NCBI RefSeq assembly: GCF_001904615.1
Contig: NZ_MRBY01000005.1
Location: 1-64,000, forward strand
Reading direction: 5' to 3'
DNA: 64,000 bases
Source: [Limnothrix rosea] IAM M-220
Lineage (GTDB): Bacteria; Cyanobacteriota; Cyanobacteriia; Cyanobacteriales; MRBY01
The notes under the pieces were generated by a model. It ran no database searches. It was given only the letters and a program-made list of their open reading frames with translations, and had not been told where the DNA came from. Positions 53,940 through 64,000 of this stretch are shown here, piece by piece; the first letter of the stretch is position 1, and each line of letters begins with the position of its first letter. Both the position numbers and the translations under genes were made by a program.

Positions 53940-55037
53940 ATGAAAATTCGTTTTTCTGCTCTTTGCAGTGTCGCCGCTAGTGTGGCATTGTTTACAGCGG
54001 GCTGTACTCCGGAAACCCCTACCACAACAGAAGAAACCCCAACAACTTCTGCTGAAACCGAAGCAACTGACACCGACACAGAAGCTGGTGAACTCAACCT
54101 TTATTCGTCCCGTCACTACGACACTGATGCCGAACTATATGAGAAGTTTTCTCAAGCAACAGGCATTGAAGTCAACTTGATTGAAGGTAAAGATGACGAA
54201 TTATTAGAGCGCATCAAAACAGAAGGTGAAAATAGCCCTGCCGATGTCTTAATTACCGTTGATGTTGCCCGTTTATGGCGCGCTCAAGATGATGGGTTGC
54301 TACAACCAGTCGATTCCGAAGTTTTAGTCAGTGCAATTCCGGAAAACCTGCGTAGTGCAGATAATACTTGGTTTGGTTTGACGAAGCGAGCGCGCGTAAT
54401 CGTCTATAACCCAGAAACAGTAGACGAATCCGAGTTGTCAACCTACGAAGATCTCGCCGATCCAAAGTGGGCAGGGCGTTTTTGCGTGCGTAGCTCTAGC
54501 AATACCTACAATCAGTCTCTCGTTGCCGAAAAAATTGTCGAACTCGGTGAACCAGCAACGGAAGAGTGGGCAAAAGGCCTCGTTAGTAATTTTGCCCGTG
54601 AGCCAGAAGGTAATGATACCGCTCAAATTAAGGCTGTGGCGGCTGGTGAGTGTGACCTTACCCTTGTCAATAGCTATTATGTCGGACGTTTGCGCAATTC
54701 TGAGGATCCCCAAGATCAAGAAATTGGCAACAGTATCGGCCTCTTTTTCCCGAATCAAGAGGGTAGCGGTACCCACATCAACGTTAGTGGCGCTGGTATT
54801 TTAGCCAATGCTCCAAACCCAGAGCAGGCAAAGGAATTTCTTGAGTTTATGGTCACGCCTGAAGCACAGGAGATTTTTGCAAACAACAATAACGAATATC
54901 CTGCTGTCGATGGCATTGAACCGAATACAGTTGTAGCTGCGTTTGGTGAGTGGAAAGCTTCGCAGCTTCCCCTCGAAAGTTTTGGCGAAAATAATGCTAA
55001 TGCCGTAAAACTCATGGATCGGGCTGGCTGGAAATAG
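53940..55037 (+). CDS. futA: Iron(III)-binding lipoprotein FutA/IdiA
   Basis: A 365-residue periplasmic ferric-iron binding protein of the FutA family. The signal peptide ends in a lipobox FTAGC (C22), then a Thr/Glu-rich tether. The mature domain starts LNLYSSRHYDTDAELYEKF and carries candidate iron-binding tyrosines in SSRHYD, in SNTYNQS and in the pair NSYYVG. The conserved AGRFCVRSSSN and INVSGAGILANAPN blocks place it in this group. The futB and futC transporter genes are not adjacent. A strong terminator follows. Confidence 0.93.
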   Translation: MKIRFSALCSVAASVALFTAGCTPETPTTTEETPTTSAETEATDTDTEAGELNLYSSRHYDTDAELYEKFSQATGIEVNLIEGKDDELLERIKTEGENSPADVLITVDVARLWRAQDDGLLQPVDSEVLVSAIPENLRSADNTWFGLTKRARVIVYNPETVDESELSTYEDLADPKWAGRFCVRSSSNTYNQSLVAEKIVELGEPATEEWAKGLVSNFAREPEGNDTAQIKAVAAGECDLTLVNSYYVGRLRNSEDPQDQEIGNSIGLFFPNQEGSGTHINVSGAGILANAPNPEQAKEFLEFMVTPEAQEIFANNNNEYPAVDGIEPNTVVAAFGEWKASQLPLESFGENNANAVKLMDRAGWK

Positions 55038-55085
55038 TCCCCACGTTACGGCGATCGCCCTTCAAGTTTCCTCAAGTGTGTTTGA

Positions 55086-55124
55086 GATATCTTCTACGTT
55101 AATTCGGAAGGTATCTTTTTTTTT
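55086..55124 (+). terminator. Rho-independent terminator after futA
   Basis: GATATCTTC (55086-55094) pairs with GAAGGTATC (55107-55115), with one G-U pair, followed by nine T. It lies about 50 bases downstream of the futA stop. Confidence 0.85.
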
Positions 55125-55163
55125 GCCACGACAAAACTATGTAGTTTTCAGGGCGATCGCCAT

Positions 55164-55343
55164 CTATTGAGCCGACAACAATAGAATTTCACCAGCCTCA
55201 ATTTTACGAACAAGCTCCCTGAGACTTCTTTTTTCCTGAGATGTCAAATTGCGAGTTTTGACAGTTTTCGTTAGAAATTTTTCCATTTGCGGGGTCACAA
55301 TCTTTTCAGCATAAATAGCAGCAAGGGCAGAATTAAGCGACAT
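55164..55343 (-). CDS. Small hypothetical protein
   Basis: A 59-residue helical protein (SLNSALAAIYAEKIVTPQME, then TSQEKRSLRELVRKIEAGE). ATG at 55343 is preceded by AAGGA at about ten bases, which supports it over the 77-codon frame that starts upstream. It resembles the many small cyanobacterial proteins of unknown role; no family was recognised. It lies between futA and the polymerase operon on the minus strand. Confidence 0.55.
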   Translation of the reverse strand: MSLNSALAAIYAEKIVTPQMEKFLTKTVKTRNLTSQEKRSLRELVRKIEAGEILLLSAQ

Positions 55344-55597
55344 GGGTAGGTGGTTCCTTAAAATCAAAGATGCTTTTGTGTCTATATCAAGTATCAACCG
55401 AATTTACTTTTGTCTCCGTGACCTTAATACAGCAGAATCATGTACGTAGTCTGGCACATTTGTGTCGCTGCCCCTGTGAAAATACGGTGTAGATCCAAGA
55501 CCATTGTGATTTACATCATGTCGCGCTCCCACCCACAAGACCCGAACTGGGGCTGCCGGCACCAGACCATTCCCAGTATTGCTCGTACTCAACCCAA

Positions 55598-55635
55598 TAA
55601 AAATAAAAAAAGTGGACTAACTTCATTAGCCCACT
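55598..55635 (-). terminator. Rho-independent terminator of the rpoB-rpoC1-rpoC2 operon
   Basis: On the minus strand AGTGGGCTAA pairs with TTAGTCCACT around a five-base loop, with a single G-U pair, directly followed by a T-rich tail. On the plus strand it spans 55611-55635 with A run at 55601-55610. It lies 56 bases beyond the rpoC2 stop. Confidence 0.88.
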
Positions 55636-55691
55636 CTTCTAGTAATATTTTGACGATCCTTAGAGCCCCTTAAAAAGAGACTATTTATGTT

Positions 55692-58600
55692 TTATTGACC
55701 TTTCAACCAGTTGTCGTCGATCATTGCATCATCATTAATAATGGGAGACTTTTCCTTAACATCAACCGGAATAGGAGTGTCATCAGAAATCAATTCATCA
55801 CCCGTGATAATTGCAGGGTCAGCCGCACTAGGGGTCGTAAAAGCACGAGCCGTTTGATCATCGAGGATTTCGCTACCATCTAAATCCTTGTACGAGCGGT
55901 GGGACAAAACATTTCCACTACTCTCAGAACCGCTGGCAACAACATTGTGGTAACCCGTTGCTGTATTGCGATTTGTACCGAGATCATCCGCCGAATCATC
56001 TTGATTATTAAAGCCGGTACCCGCAGGAATTAAGCGACCAATAATCACGTTTTCCTTGAGACCCCGTAGCCAGTCAGATTTTCCTTCAATGGCCGCCTCA
56101 GTGAGAACACGGGTGGTTTCTTGGAAGGATGCGGCAGAGATGAAACTATCGGTATTCAAAGAAGCCTTAGTGATACCGAGAAGCACAGGCGTATAACGGG
56201 CAGGAGCACCACCAGTAATGGACATTGCTTCATTGACTTGTTCAACTTGACGAAGCTCGATCAACTCGCCGGGTAGCATGATGGTGTCACCACCATCGTC
56301 GATACGAACTTTTGCCGTCATTTGACGCACGATTACTTCAATGTGTTTGTCTGAAATATCAATGCCTTGGGATTGATAAACGGCTTGTACTTGTTCGACA
56401 AGGAAGCGTTGGGATTCTCGCAAACCAATTAATGCTGCATCGTAAATCCCTTTGCTTTCTGCGTAATACTCAAAGAAAATTTCGAGGATCTCATGGGGGT
56501 TATTTAAACCGTCTGTGAGGGGTTCTGCGGGACCCACTTGTTGACCGTCAATGACCATAACGCTTTGGTTAATATTAACGGGATAGTCTGTTACGACACC
56601 GTCGTCTTCGATGACTTTTACGTCAACGCTTTCATCATCTTCGTACACAACTTGACAGGTTCCCGGACGACGCGCCAAGATGGCTGCTTCTTTGGGTTTA
56701 CGTGCTTCAAGGAGTTCTTCAATACGCGGTAGACCCTGAATGATGTCCCCTGTTTTTGCCCGCTCGAAGACGAGTAGGACAAGGTTGTCGCCCCGCTGTA
56801 CAAGATCGCCTTCGTCAATGTGCAGAATCGCGCCACCGGATACACGGTATGGACGCGCGTGACGCACGGTAATTTCGGTATCGCTCACTTCAAGAATCTG
56901 ACCAGATTCTTCAATCATGATGCCTTCGGCAATTTCGGTGCCGGATACAATGAGATCTTCGGGGCTAACTTTGGGCTTGCCGTTGATCTTAATGGTGTGG
57001 CGATCGCTGTCCCGGACGAGCAGTAAGCGACGAATAGCCTCTTCGCCACTGCGAATACCGCGAACTTCACCCGCTTCCTTACACTGAATTTCCGTACGAG
57101 CAACCACAGCGCCCGGTTCTAATTCATCGCCATCTTTTACCATTAAGCGGGTTTTAATTTGACCGCCTAAGGGATCACTGTCAGAATCCCGACGTAGAAT
57201 TAAAGATTCAAGGATGACGAGTTGTAGTCGTTGAATATCAGCATCGGTGGGATCTTCTTGGAGCTCAATATCAGCGTAAAGATTTGCCAGAACATCTTCG
57301 TCTTCACCCTCTAAAGGCTCAATTTCAATAATGAGCTGGGTGCTTAGGAGTGAGACACCATCAACGGACTTAACGCGATCGCCGTCCTTATGAAACAGGC
57401 GTTGTACGGCATGGAGATTGATGTTACGGCCAGACTCTTGCTCGTTCATCGAACCTTGGGAAGGCTCAATGGGCTTATCGTTAACTTGATATTCCTCTAC
57501 AGGACGGATTAATAATGCTGTACCTTCTGTGCTAACGACTTTTTCGCCGTAGCTTAGTGATTCGAGGGTTACTCCTTCAATGATCTCCGTGCCGGGTTGA
57601 ATCAATTGCTCGTGGTACTGGTCGGCGATCGCCTCATCAGTCAGGTGCAATTCACCCGGCTTGATAATCACTTCCCGTAGAATATCGTTCTTTTCAATCA
57701 CTTCAACGACACCAGCAGATTGCGAGAAGATATCTTTGACAACCTCAGTACCCGCCTCAATATATTGACCATTTTCGACAATCCGAAGAGAACTGTCCTT
57801 ATTAACCTCGTGGCTTTCCTCAGGAATCCAGAGTAAAGTACCACCCTTCGTCACTTCATAACCTTGCTTTTTCGTTCCCTTAGCAACTTCAACACCCGCG
57901 TACTTGAGAATACCGCCAGTTTGAGTTTGATAACGGCTATCAATTAGCTCCGCAATATTGGTATGGTTTTGAACCTTAGTCCCCGGCGCTGTCTTCAAGA
58001 GGAATTGGTCACCACGAGAGGTTTCGATGATGTACTGCTCAGAACCACCACCACTTTCGAGGAGCACCTTTGCCTCATCAAGTAATACCGATGCCGTGAC
58101 AATTTCAATTTCTCGGCTATCCGGGATCAAGCGCACCACACCACCAGACAGGGAGACAAGCTTGGTCTCAGCTAGGACATCTCCCGGCTTCACATGGGTA
58201 TTGTTTTCCACTACTGCCTCAGCACCAGCTGGGAGATTATACACATCACCCGCAAGTACCCACATCAAACCACTTCTTTGGGCAGAGCGAGTCGTATTGC
58301 CTTGGCGGTCAGTTTTCTCTTCAGCCACCAAATTATCAAAGAGGACTTCACCAGCTAGATCAGTAGAAACATCTTTCGTTGCCTTTTCCGTGGATTTTTG
58401 AGTTTTCTTCGCAGAAGCTGCCTCAACCAGTAAGTCTCCTTTTTTCACAGAAGAGCCTTCTGATGCCCAAACCAAAGAACCCGTGGGCAAAGGATGAGTA
58501 ATCATTTTGCCGTTATCGCTAGGCTTAATCACGAGATTACCCGCAACTTCGACTTGCTCTACCTCATCACCGTGGCTTGTACGAACGCGACGCGTGCTGA

Positions 58601-59702
58601 GGCCATCTTTAAACTGGATAATGCCGGCTTTCGATGCCCGAATTTTCTTCGCTGCTTCTTTTGTAAATACACCACCCGTGTGGAATGTCCGCATTGTGAG
58701 CTGTGTACCCGGTTCACCAATCGACTGGGCTGCAATAATACCAACAGCTTCACCCATATCAACCATATGGCCATGGGCTAAGCTCCAGCCATAGCACTTC
58801 CGACAAACAGAACGTGCAGCTTCACAAGTGAGCGGCGATCGCACTTCGGCTTCTTCTACTGTTTCAGCAATTTTCCTCGCTAAATCAGCATCAATATCTT
58901 GATTGCGAACAGCAATAACCTCACCTGTTTTCGGATCCGTGACATCCGCATTTAGTACCCGGCCGAATAGACGATCCTCAAGGGGAATCTGAATACGCTC
59001 ACCGTCAGTCATTGATCTGAGCTTCAGACCACGGGCTGTGCCGCAATCTTCTTCACGGACAATCACATCCTGAGAAACGTCTACTAAACGGCGGGTTAAA
59101 TAACCAGAGTCAGCAGTTCGTAGTGCCGTATCCACAAGACCTTTCCGTGCACCGTAGGACGAAATAATGTACTCAGTAACCGTTAGACCTTCGCGGAAAT
59201 TTGTCTTAATGGGTAAATCAATAATTTCCCCTTGGGGATCTGCCATCAAGCCCCGCATACCAACGAGTTGACGAACCTGAGATAAATTACCCCGTGCTCC
59301 ACTAAAGGCCATCATGTAGACGGAGTTGAGTGGATCGGTATCGCGGAAGTTTTTGACGACCTCTTCTTTCAAAGCTTCAGAGGTACTATTCCAAGTATCA
59401 ATTACCTTTTGGAAACGTTCGACCTCAGTAATTTCTCCTCGGGAGTAGCGAGCTTCCGTTATACGAATTTCTTGTTCGGCACTGTCAAGCATTTGACGCT
59501 TTACAGGCGGCACTTGTAAGTCATCGACACTAATCGAAACACCTGCTTGGGTTGCGTAGCGAAAACCCATCGTCTTGAGGTCATCTGCCATAGTTGCACA
59601 GTGGGCAGACCCATACTCTCTATAGGCCCAAGACATTAGCTTTTTAAGGCGTCCCTTGTCGATAATACGGTTATAAAAAACGGCTGGCTTTTCCTTTGTC
59701 AT
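55692..59702 (-). CDS. rpoC2: DNA-directed RNA polymerase subunit beta-prime (RpoC2)
   Basis: A 1336-residue C-terminal half of split beta-prime, as in all cyanobacteria and plastids. The N-terminus ([17 protein letters not shown]) and [20 protein letters not shown] near residue 130 contain the bridge-helix region. Zinc-type cysteines are in [14 protein letters not shown] near residue 300. The large cyanobacterial insertion follows with repetitive SBHM-like segments. The trigger-loop region includes [21 protein letters not shown]. The last 80 residues are acidic and divergent. It is 105 bases downstream of rpoC1, and the terminator follows the stop. Confidence 0.98.
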   Translation of the reverse strand: MTKEKPAVFYNRIIDKGRLKKLMSWAYREYGSAHCATMADDLKTMGFRYATQAGVSISVDDLQVPPVKRQMLDSAEQEIRITEARYSRGEITEVERFQKVIDTWNSTSEALKEEVVKNFRDTDPLNSVYMMAFSGARGNLSQVRQLVGMRGLMADPQGEIIDLPIKTNFREGLTVTEYIISSYGARKGLVDTALRTADSGYLTRRLVDVSQDVIVREEDCGTARGLKLRSMTDGERIQIPLEDRLFGRVLNADVTDPKTGEVIAVRNQDIDADLARKIAETVEEAEVRSPLTCEAARSVCRKCYGWSLAHGHMVDMGEAVGIIAAQSIGEPGTQLTMRTFHTGGVFTKEAAKKIRASKAGIIQFKDGLSTRRVRTSHGDEVEQVEVAGNLVIKPSDNGKMITHPLPTGSLVWASEGSSVKKGDLLVEAASAKKTQKSTEKATKDVSTDLAGEVLFDNLVAEEKTDRQGNTTRSAQRSGLMWVLAGDVYNLPAGAEAVVENNTHVKPGDVLAETKLVSLSGGVVRLIPDSREIEIVTASVLLDEAKVLLESGGGSEQYIIETSRGDQFLLKTAPGTKVQNHTNIAELIDSRYQTQTGGILKYAGVEVAKGTKKQGYEVTKGGTLLWIPEESHEVNKDSSLRIVENGQYIEAGTEVVKDIFSQSAGVVEVIEKNDILREVIIKPGELHLTDEAIADQYHEQLIQPGTEIIEGVTLESLSYGEKVVSTEGTALLIRPVEEYQVNDKPIEPSQGSMNEQESGRNINLHAVQRLFHKDGDRVKSVDGVSLLSTQLIIEIEPLEGEDEDVLANLYADIELQEDPTDADIQRLQLVILESLILRRDSDSDPLGGQIKTRLMVKDGDELEPGAVVARTEIQCKEAGEVRGIRSGEEAIRRLLLVRDSDRHTIKINGKPKVSPEDLIVSGTEIAEGIMIEESGQILEVSDTEITVRHARPYRVSGGAILHIDEGDLVQRGDNLVLLVFERAKTGDIIQGLPRIEELLEARKPKEAAILARRPGTCQVVYEDDESVDVKVIEDDGVVTDYPVNINQSVMVIDGQQVGPAEPLTDGLNNPHEILEIFFEYYAESKGIYDAALIGLRESQRFLVEQVQAVYQSQGIDISDKHIEVIVRQMTAKVRIDDGGDTIMLPGELIELRQVEQVNEAMSITGGAPARYTPVLLGITKASLNTDSFISAASFQETTRVLTEAAIEGKSDWLRGLKENVIIGRLIPAGTGFNNQDDSADDLGTNRNTATGYHNVVASGSESSGNVLSHRSYKDLDGSEILDDQTARAFTTPSAADPAIITGDELISDDTPIPVDVKEKSPIINDDAMIDDNWLKGQ

Positions 59703-59807
59703 TTTTTTAGCGTTGGGATGATGGGCAGAAGAAAAATAAGAGGGATCGCTGGGATGAGCTTGACAGATACTGAGTGGTTCAAAGTCAATTCATCCCAAAA
59801 ATCACGT

Positions 59808-61715
59808 TTAGATGGCGACAGTTTCTAAGTTGGCATTGGGATTAAGACCAAGGGCATCTTGAATTGTTTTGTTGTAAATGATGCGTCCAGGAGTGGTCTT
59901 AATATATTGGCTCAGTAGCTCACCATCCGCCGATTCTCTGACTTTACGTTCACGGTAGATCTTTGAGACCGAACCATCTTCATGGGTTTCGCTCTCTAAA
60001 ACCTTGTCGTCAGCTTCGCTAGTATCTACGTCTCCGAGGTAGCGGAGCCAGACATAGGCATGTAAATCGACATCGCCGGTTTCATAGGCACGGACTGCAT
60101 CTTCCATGTTGCCGAAGTAGCGACCTGCGCCTCTTTGTGCACTGGGATTATCAGCTGTGAGGTAGTAACACCCTAAGACCATATCTTGTGATGGGGCAAC
60201 GATTGGTTTACCTGTGGCCGGGGACAGGATATTGTGACAAGCCAACATCAGTAGTCGAGCTTCTGCTTGTGCTTCTAAGGACAGCGGCACGTGCACAGCC
60301 ATTTGATCACCGTCAAAGTCTGCGTTAAATGCTGGACAAACGAGGGGGTGCAGTTGGATGGCTCGTCCTTCTACCAAGATTGGTTCGAAGGCTTGGATGC
60401 CAAGACGGTGGAGTGTGGGAGCGCGGTTAAGCATGACCGGGTGACCCGTAATTACGTCGGACAATACGTCCCAAACGCTTTCGTCGCCTCGTTGAATCAG
60501 CTTTTTCGCTGCTTTGATGTTGTTCACCATACCGCTCTTGATCAAACGGTGAATGACGAAGGGTTGGAACAATTCGATCGCCATCTCACGGGGCAACCCG
60601 CATTGGTAAATTTTGAGTTTAGGACCGACAACGATTACGGAACGACCGGAGTAGTCAACACGTTTACCCAGTAGGTTTTGGCGGAAACGACCTTGTTTAC
60701 CTTCAATAATGTCCGAGAGGGATTTGAGGGGACGGTTATTTGCTCCTACAACAGTCCGGCCACGACGACCATTGTCAATGAGGGCATCGACGGCTTCTTG
60801 GAGCATCCGTTTTTCGTTACGGACGATAATTTCAGGGGCAAGAATTTCTTGAAGACGTGCTAAACGATTGTTCCGGTTAATAACTCGACGATACAAATCG
60901 TTTAGGTCAGAGGTGGCAAAGCGTCCACCGTCAAGCTGTACCATCGGGCGTAAGTCCGGTGGAATCACGGGAATGCTATTGAGTACCATCCATTCTGGGC
61001 GGGCCCCTGTGGCAATGAAGTTATCGATTACCCGTAAGCGCTTAATGAGTTTGGCGCGCTTTTGTCCTTTGGAGCCGGCGATCGCCTCACGGAGTTCTTC
61101 GGCAATTTCTTCCAGTTCGAGTTCTTGGAGTAAACGTTCAACCGCTTCAGCACCAATGCCAACTTCCACGTCTTCAAGCTGAGAATCTTCACTGTAAAGT
61201 TGATCCTCAATTTCAAGCCATTGATCTTCAGTGAGCAGTTGCTTATAGCTGAGATTCGTAGCATTACCGGGGTCAAGGACAACATAGGCGTTGAAGTATA
61301 CAACCTGCTCAACGTCGCGGAGTGCCATATCGAGCAAAATACTCAAATAGCTCGGAATCCCTTTGAGATACCAGACATGGGTTACGGCGGCGGCGAGCTT
61401 AATGTAGCCCATGCGGTGGCGACGAACGCGAGATTCAGTAACCTCTACACCACAACGCTCACAGACGATGCCGCGATGGCGAACCCGCTTGTATTTACCA
61501 CAGTGACATTCCCAATCCTTGGCCGGCCCAAAAATCCGCTCACAAAATAGACCATCCATTTCCGGCTTTAATGTCCGGTAATTAATCGTCTCTGGCTTTG
61601 TGACTTCACCAACGGTTTGACCATTGGGCAGAGTTCTTTCCCCCCACTGTCTTACCCGCTCAGGGGAAGCGATACCGATTTTTACGTAATCAAAATGTTG
61701 TTCTTGTTGGTGTTT
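59808..61715 (-). CDS. rpoC1: DNA-directed RNA polymerase subunit gamma (RpoC1)
   Basis: About 635 residues, the N-terminal half of beta-prime. The catalytic magnesium motif is NADFDGDQM near residue 465. The zinc-ribbon cysteines are in [13 protein letters not shown] and [11 protein letters not shown] at 61715 (MKHQQEQHF) is the start; the frame extends upstream from a TTG at 61748 and neither is decided by a strong ribosome binding site. It follows rpoB after about 100 bases. Confidence 0.98.
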   Translation of the reverse strand, partial: KHQQEQHFDYVKIGIASPERVRQWGERTLPNGQTVGEVTKPETINYRTLKPEMDGLFCERIFGPAKDWECHCGKYKRVRHRGIVCERCGVEVTESRVRRHRMGYIKLAAAVTHVWYLKGIPSYLSILLDMALRDVEQVVYFNAYVVLDPGNATNLSYKQLLTEDQWLEIEDQLYSEDSQLEDVEVGIGAEAVERLLQELELEEIAEELREAIAGSKGQKRAKLIKRLRVIDNFIATGARPEWMVLNSIPVIPPDLRPMVQLDGGRFATSDLNDLYRRVINRNNRLARLQEILAPEIIVRNEKRMLQEAVDALIDNGRRGRTVVGANNRPLKSLSDIIEGKQGRFRQNLLGKRVDYSGRSVIVVGPKLKIYQCGLPREMAIELFQPFVIHRLIKSGMVNNIKAAKKLIQRGDESVWDVLSDVITGHPVMLNRAPTLHRLGIQAFEPILVEGRAIQLHPLVCPAFNADFDGDQMAVHVPLSLEAQAEARLLMLACHNILSPATGKPIVAPSQDMVLGCYYLTADNPSAQRGAGRYFGNMEDAVRAYETGDVDLHAYVWLRYLGDVDTSEADDKVLESETHEDGSVSKIYRERKVRESADGELLSQYIKTTPGRIIYNKTIQDALGLNPNANLETVAI

Positions 61716-61817
61716 CATGTCCGTGGCTGTTGCTCGCTCTCTACTCAATAAAACTGCGCGATGTTTTTAATTCATGAAAGTAAAGGGCGATCGCCACCCC
61801 TTACTTTACCGACGACG

Positions 61818-64000
61818 TTATTCAGATGCCTCTACCGGAGCCCCTGATTGCTCTTCATTAGAAATAGATTCATAGGTAGGGCGATTAGGCGCACGACGTT
61901 GATTGTCCATCATCAAATCAACCTCGACATCCCGACTCGTTCCATCCTCCGCGGCCTCCACCTTATGAACAGCAATATCAAGACCTAAAGATTGCAGCTC
62001 ACGCATCAAGACCTTAAAGGACTCAGGCGTACCCGGCCGTGGAATCGGTTTACCCTTGACAATCGCATTCAGCGCCTCATTGCGGCCTTGCATATCGTCC
62101 GATTTCACAGTTAAGAGCTCCTGGAGAGTATAGGCAGCACCATAAGCTTCTAATGCCCACACTTCCATTTCACCGAAACGCTGACCACCCTGTTGAGCTT
62201 TACCACCCAGAGGCTGCTGCGTGACAAGAGAATAAGGACCTGTAGAACGAGCGTGGATCTTATCGTCCACTAGGTGCACTAGCTTCAGCATATAAGCTTT
62301 CCCAACGGTTACCGCACGGTCAAAAGGCTCACCAGTTCTACCATCATAAACCTGGATTTTTCCGGGATCATCCTCATTAAAAATCCAGTCGCGGTTAGGC
62401 TTTTTCGAAGCCTCACGAATCTTGCCATGAACCGTTTCACGGGAGGCTTCAGCACCATGCATCTCGTCGAATGGCATCATCTTAAAGCGAGCATTGAGGT
62501 GCTCACCCGCCCAGCCTAGCAGACACTCAAACACCTGACCCACATTCATACGAGAAGGTACACCAAGAGGATTAAGGACAATGTCAATCGGGCTACCATC
62601 GGGCAAATAGGGCATATCTTCAATCGGTAAAATTCGAGAAATAATGCCCTTATTACCGTGACGACCTGCCATCTTATCGCCGACTTGAATCTTGCGTTTT
62701 TGAGCCACATAAACACGGACAACCATGTTTGCGCCCGGCGGTAACTCATCACCTTGCTCACGGGTGAAGACACGTACATCAACAACACGGCCTTTTTCAC
62801 CGTTAGGGACTTTTAGGGAGTTGTCACGAACATCACGGGCTTTTTCCCCAAAAATTGCACGGAGTAACTTTTCTTCCGGAGGCTGATCCGACTCACCTTT
62901 TGGCGTTACCTTACCAACAAGAATGTCACCCGATTCGACCCATGCGCCGATACGAATAATGCCCTGCTCATCAAGATTACGCAATGAATCTTCACCAACA
63001 TTCGGAATTTCGCGGGTAATTTCCTCAGGGCCAAGCTTCGTTTGACGTGCTTCGATTTCAAACTTTTCAATGTGAATGCTGGTGTAAACATCGTCGTATA
63101 CCAGACGTTCACTAATGAGAATTGCATCCTCGTAGTTGTAGCCTTCCCATGGCATGTAGGCGATCGTCACATTTTGACCAAGGGCAATTTCACCGCCCTC
63201 TGTGGCAGAACCATCTGCCAATACTTGACCCGCCACAACATCTTCCCCGATGTCAACGAGAGGACGTTGATTTAGGCAAGTGTCTTGGTTAGAGCGTTGA
63301 TACTTTTGCAATTGATAAACAATTTCACGCGCATTATCTTGCCCTTCGCCTGTCGGTTTGACGCGAATCACTGTTGCATCGACAAAGGTGACTACGCCGT
63401 CTCCGCGGGAGACAATCACCATACCAGAGTCACGGGCTGCTTGTGCCTCTAGGCCTGTACCAACAAGGGGACGCTCTGGACGCAAAAGAGGTACAGCTTG
63501 ACGTTGCATGTTTGAACCCATAAGAGCACGGTTTGCATCGTCATGCTCAAGGAAAGGAATGAGTGAGGTTGCAACAGAAACAATCTGAAGTGGTGAAACT
63601 GCGACGTAGTCTACCTGTTCTGGGGTCGTGGTAGAGAATTCTCGGCGATAACGTACAGGTACTGTCTCCCCAAGGATATTTCCTTCTTCATCACGGGGGA
63701 CATCACCCGGTGCAACGCGCATATCGTCTTCTTCGCCAGCTGTTAGGTAAACAGAACCTTGATCAAACTGGATTTTGCCATTTTCAACGCGATAGTAAGG
63801 TGTCTCAATGAAACCATACTCATTCACTCTGGCATAAGTCGCTAGCGAACCAATCAAACCGGCATTCGGTCCTTCAGGAGTTTCGACAGGACAAATACGA
63901 CCATACTGAGTCGGGTGAATATCACGGACAGCAAAGCCTGCTCGTTCACGGGTTAAACCACCAGGACCGAGGGCTGACAAACGACGCTTGTGGGTCAGTT
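61818..64000 (-). CDS. rpoB: DNA-directed RNA polymerase subunit beta (RpoB), partial
   Basis: C-terminal part, about 727 codons, running off the right edge. It contains [16 protein letters not shown], the region just after the rifampicin-binding cluster, the [12 protein letters not shown] and [16 protein letters not shown] blocks with catalytic-site residues, and the [19 protein letters not shown] motif near the C-terminus. The last 40 residues are acidic and short. The N-terminal third lies outside the window. Confidence 0.98.
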   Translation of the reverse strand, partial: LTHKRRLSALGPGGLTRERAGFAVRDIHPTQYGRICPVETPEGPNAGLIGSLATYARVNEYGFIETPYYRVENGKIQFDQGSVYLTAGEEDDMRVAPGDVPRDEEGNILGETVPVRYRREFSTTTPEQVDYVAVSPLQIVSVATSLIPFLEHDDANRALMGSNMQRQAVPLLRPERPLVGTGLEAQAARDSGMVIVSRGDGVVTFVDATVIRVKPTGEGQDNAREIVYQLQKYQRSNQDTCLNQRPLVDIGEDVVAGQVLADGSATEGGEIALGQNVTIAYMPWEGYNYEDAILISERLVYDDVYTSIHIEKFEIEARQTKLGPEEITREIPNVGEDSLRNLDEQGIIRIGAWVESGDILVGKVTPKGESDQPPEEKLLRAIFGEKARDVRDNSLKVPNGEKGRVVDVRVFTREQGDELPPGANMVVRVYVAQKRKIQVGDKMAGRHGNKGIISRILPIEDMPYLPDGSPIDIVLNPLGVPSRMNVGQVFECLLGWAGEHLNARFKMMPFDEMHGAEASRETVHGKIREASKKPNRDWIFNEDDPGKIQVYDGRTGEPFDRAVTVGKAYMLKLVHLVDDKIHARSTGPYSLVTQQPLGGKAQQGGQRFGEMEVWALEAYGAAYTLQELLTVKSDDMQGRNEALNAIVKGKPIPRPGTPESFKVLMRELQSLGLDIAVHKVEAAEDGTSRDVEVDLMMDNQRRAPNRPTYESISNEEQSGAPVEASE

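Noticed and set aside
55404-55592. 62-codon minus-strand ORF (…RHDVNHNGLGSTPYFHRG…)
   Set aside because: It looks protein-like, but I found no start signal or family; I cannot support it as a gene.
32637-55922. 17-base match GTGGGACAAAACATTTC in the pilG leader and in rpoC2
   Set aside because: A match of this length can arise by chance in 64 kb, and rpoC2 is coding there; no further similarity around it.
1-64000. CRISPR arrays, prophage, complete insertion sequences, rRNA or tRNA genes
   Set aside because: No regularly spaced repeats, transposase, phage structural genes or RNA signatures were seen on either strand.

Overview
The window is chromosomal DNA from a cyanobacterium. RNA polymerase beta-prime is split into rpoC1 and rpoC2, the HIP1 octamer GCGATCGC is scattered through genes and spacers, and nirA carries a textbook NtcA-type promoter. 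Cyanobacterial families (DUF1825, FutA, a PatA-type receiver protein, a Pil-type chemotaxis operon) support this. Gene content resembles the Picosynechococcus / Synechococcus PCC 7002 / Leptolyngbya PCC 7376 group, but that placement is inference from memory and is not tested. No tRNA, rRNA, CRISPR array, prophage or complete insertion sequence was found.

Layout. 0-10 kb: housekeeping genes (HAD hydrolase, DUF1825, RlmD), NtcA-controlled nirA, a decapeptide-repeat protein, a DUF92 probable phytyl-phosphate kinase, a GIY-YIG protein, a glyoxalase-fold protein, a first copy of a short terminal-inverted-repeat element beside a frameshifted ORF, and SUI1. 10-20 kb: pentapeptide-repeat protein, ChaN-like lipoprotein, a thioredoxin preceded by two tiny single-span membrane proteins and divergent from a long CcsA-like cytochrome c assembly protein, GlcF, and a cyclic-nucleotide-domain MscS channel. 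19.6-22.7 kb: a complete zinc regulon, znuA-znuC-znuB-zur, behind an exact Zur box. 22.7-32.6 kb: gamma-carbonic-anhydrase-like protein, YjbQ, a CBS-linked histidine kinase, the operon propeller protein-panB-lnt, a NYN nuclease, prepilin peptidase PilD and an ABC1/UbiB kinase.

32.6-34 kb is a 1.36 kb AT-rich gene-poor leader. It holds a relic of a receiver domain, half a mobile repeat and a small tandem array. It precedes the operon pilG-pilH-pilI-pilJ-pilL (34-42 kb), a CheY/CheW/MCP/CheA system of the kind that controls type IV pilus motility. 42-53.8 kb: a DnaJ-TPR protein, MoaD, an uncharacterised ATP-grasp-like protein, a 1486-residue hybrid kinase, a B12-type radical SAM protein, a fatty acid desaturase and DprA. 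53.9-64 kb: the iron-binding lipoprotein FutA with its own terminator, then rpoB-rpoC1-rpoC2 on the minus strand with a strong terminator; rpoB runs off the right edge.

The main points of interest are the dispersed inverted-repeat element family (three copies plus one half copy), the receiver-domain relic, the CcsA-like/thioredoxin/micro-membrane-protein cluster, the perfect seven-fold decapeptide-repeat protein with a histidine-rich tail, and the duplicated N-terminal cytoplasmic module of the PilJ receptor. I found no single clearly new multi-gene system; the cytochrome-assembly-like cluster is the best candidate.
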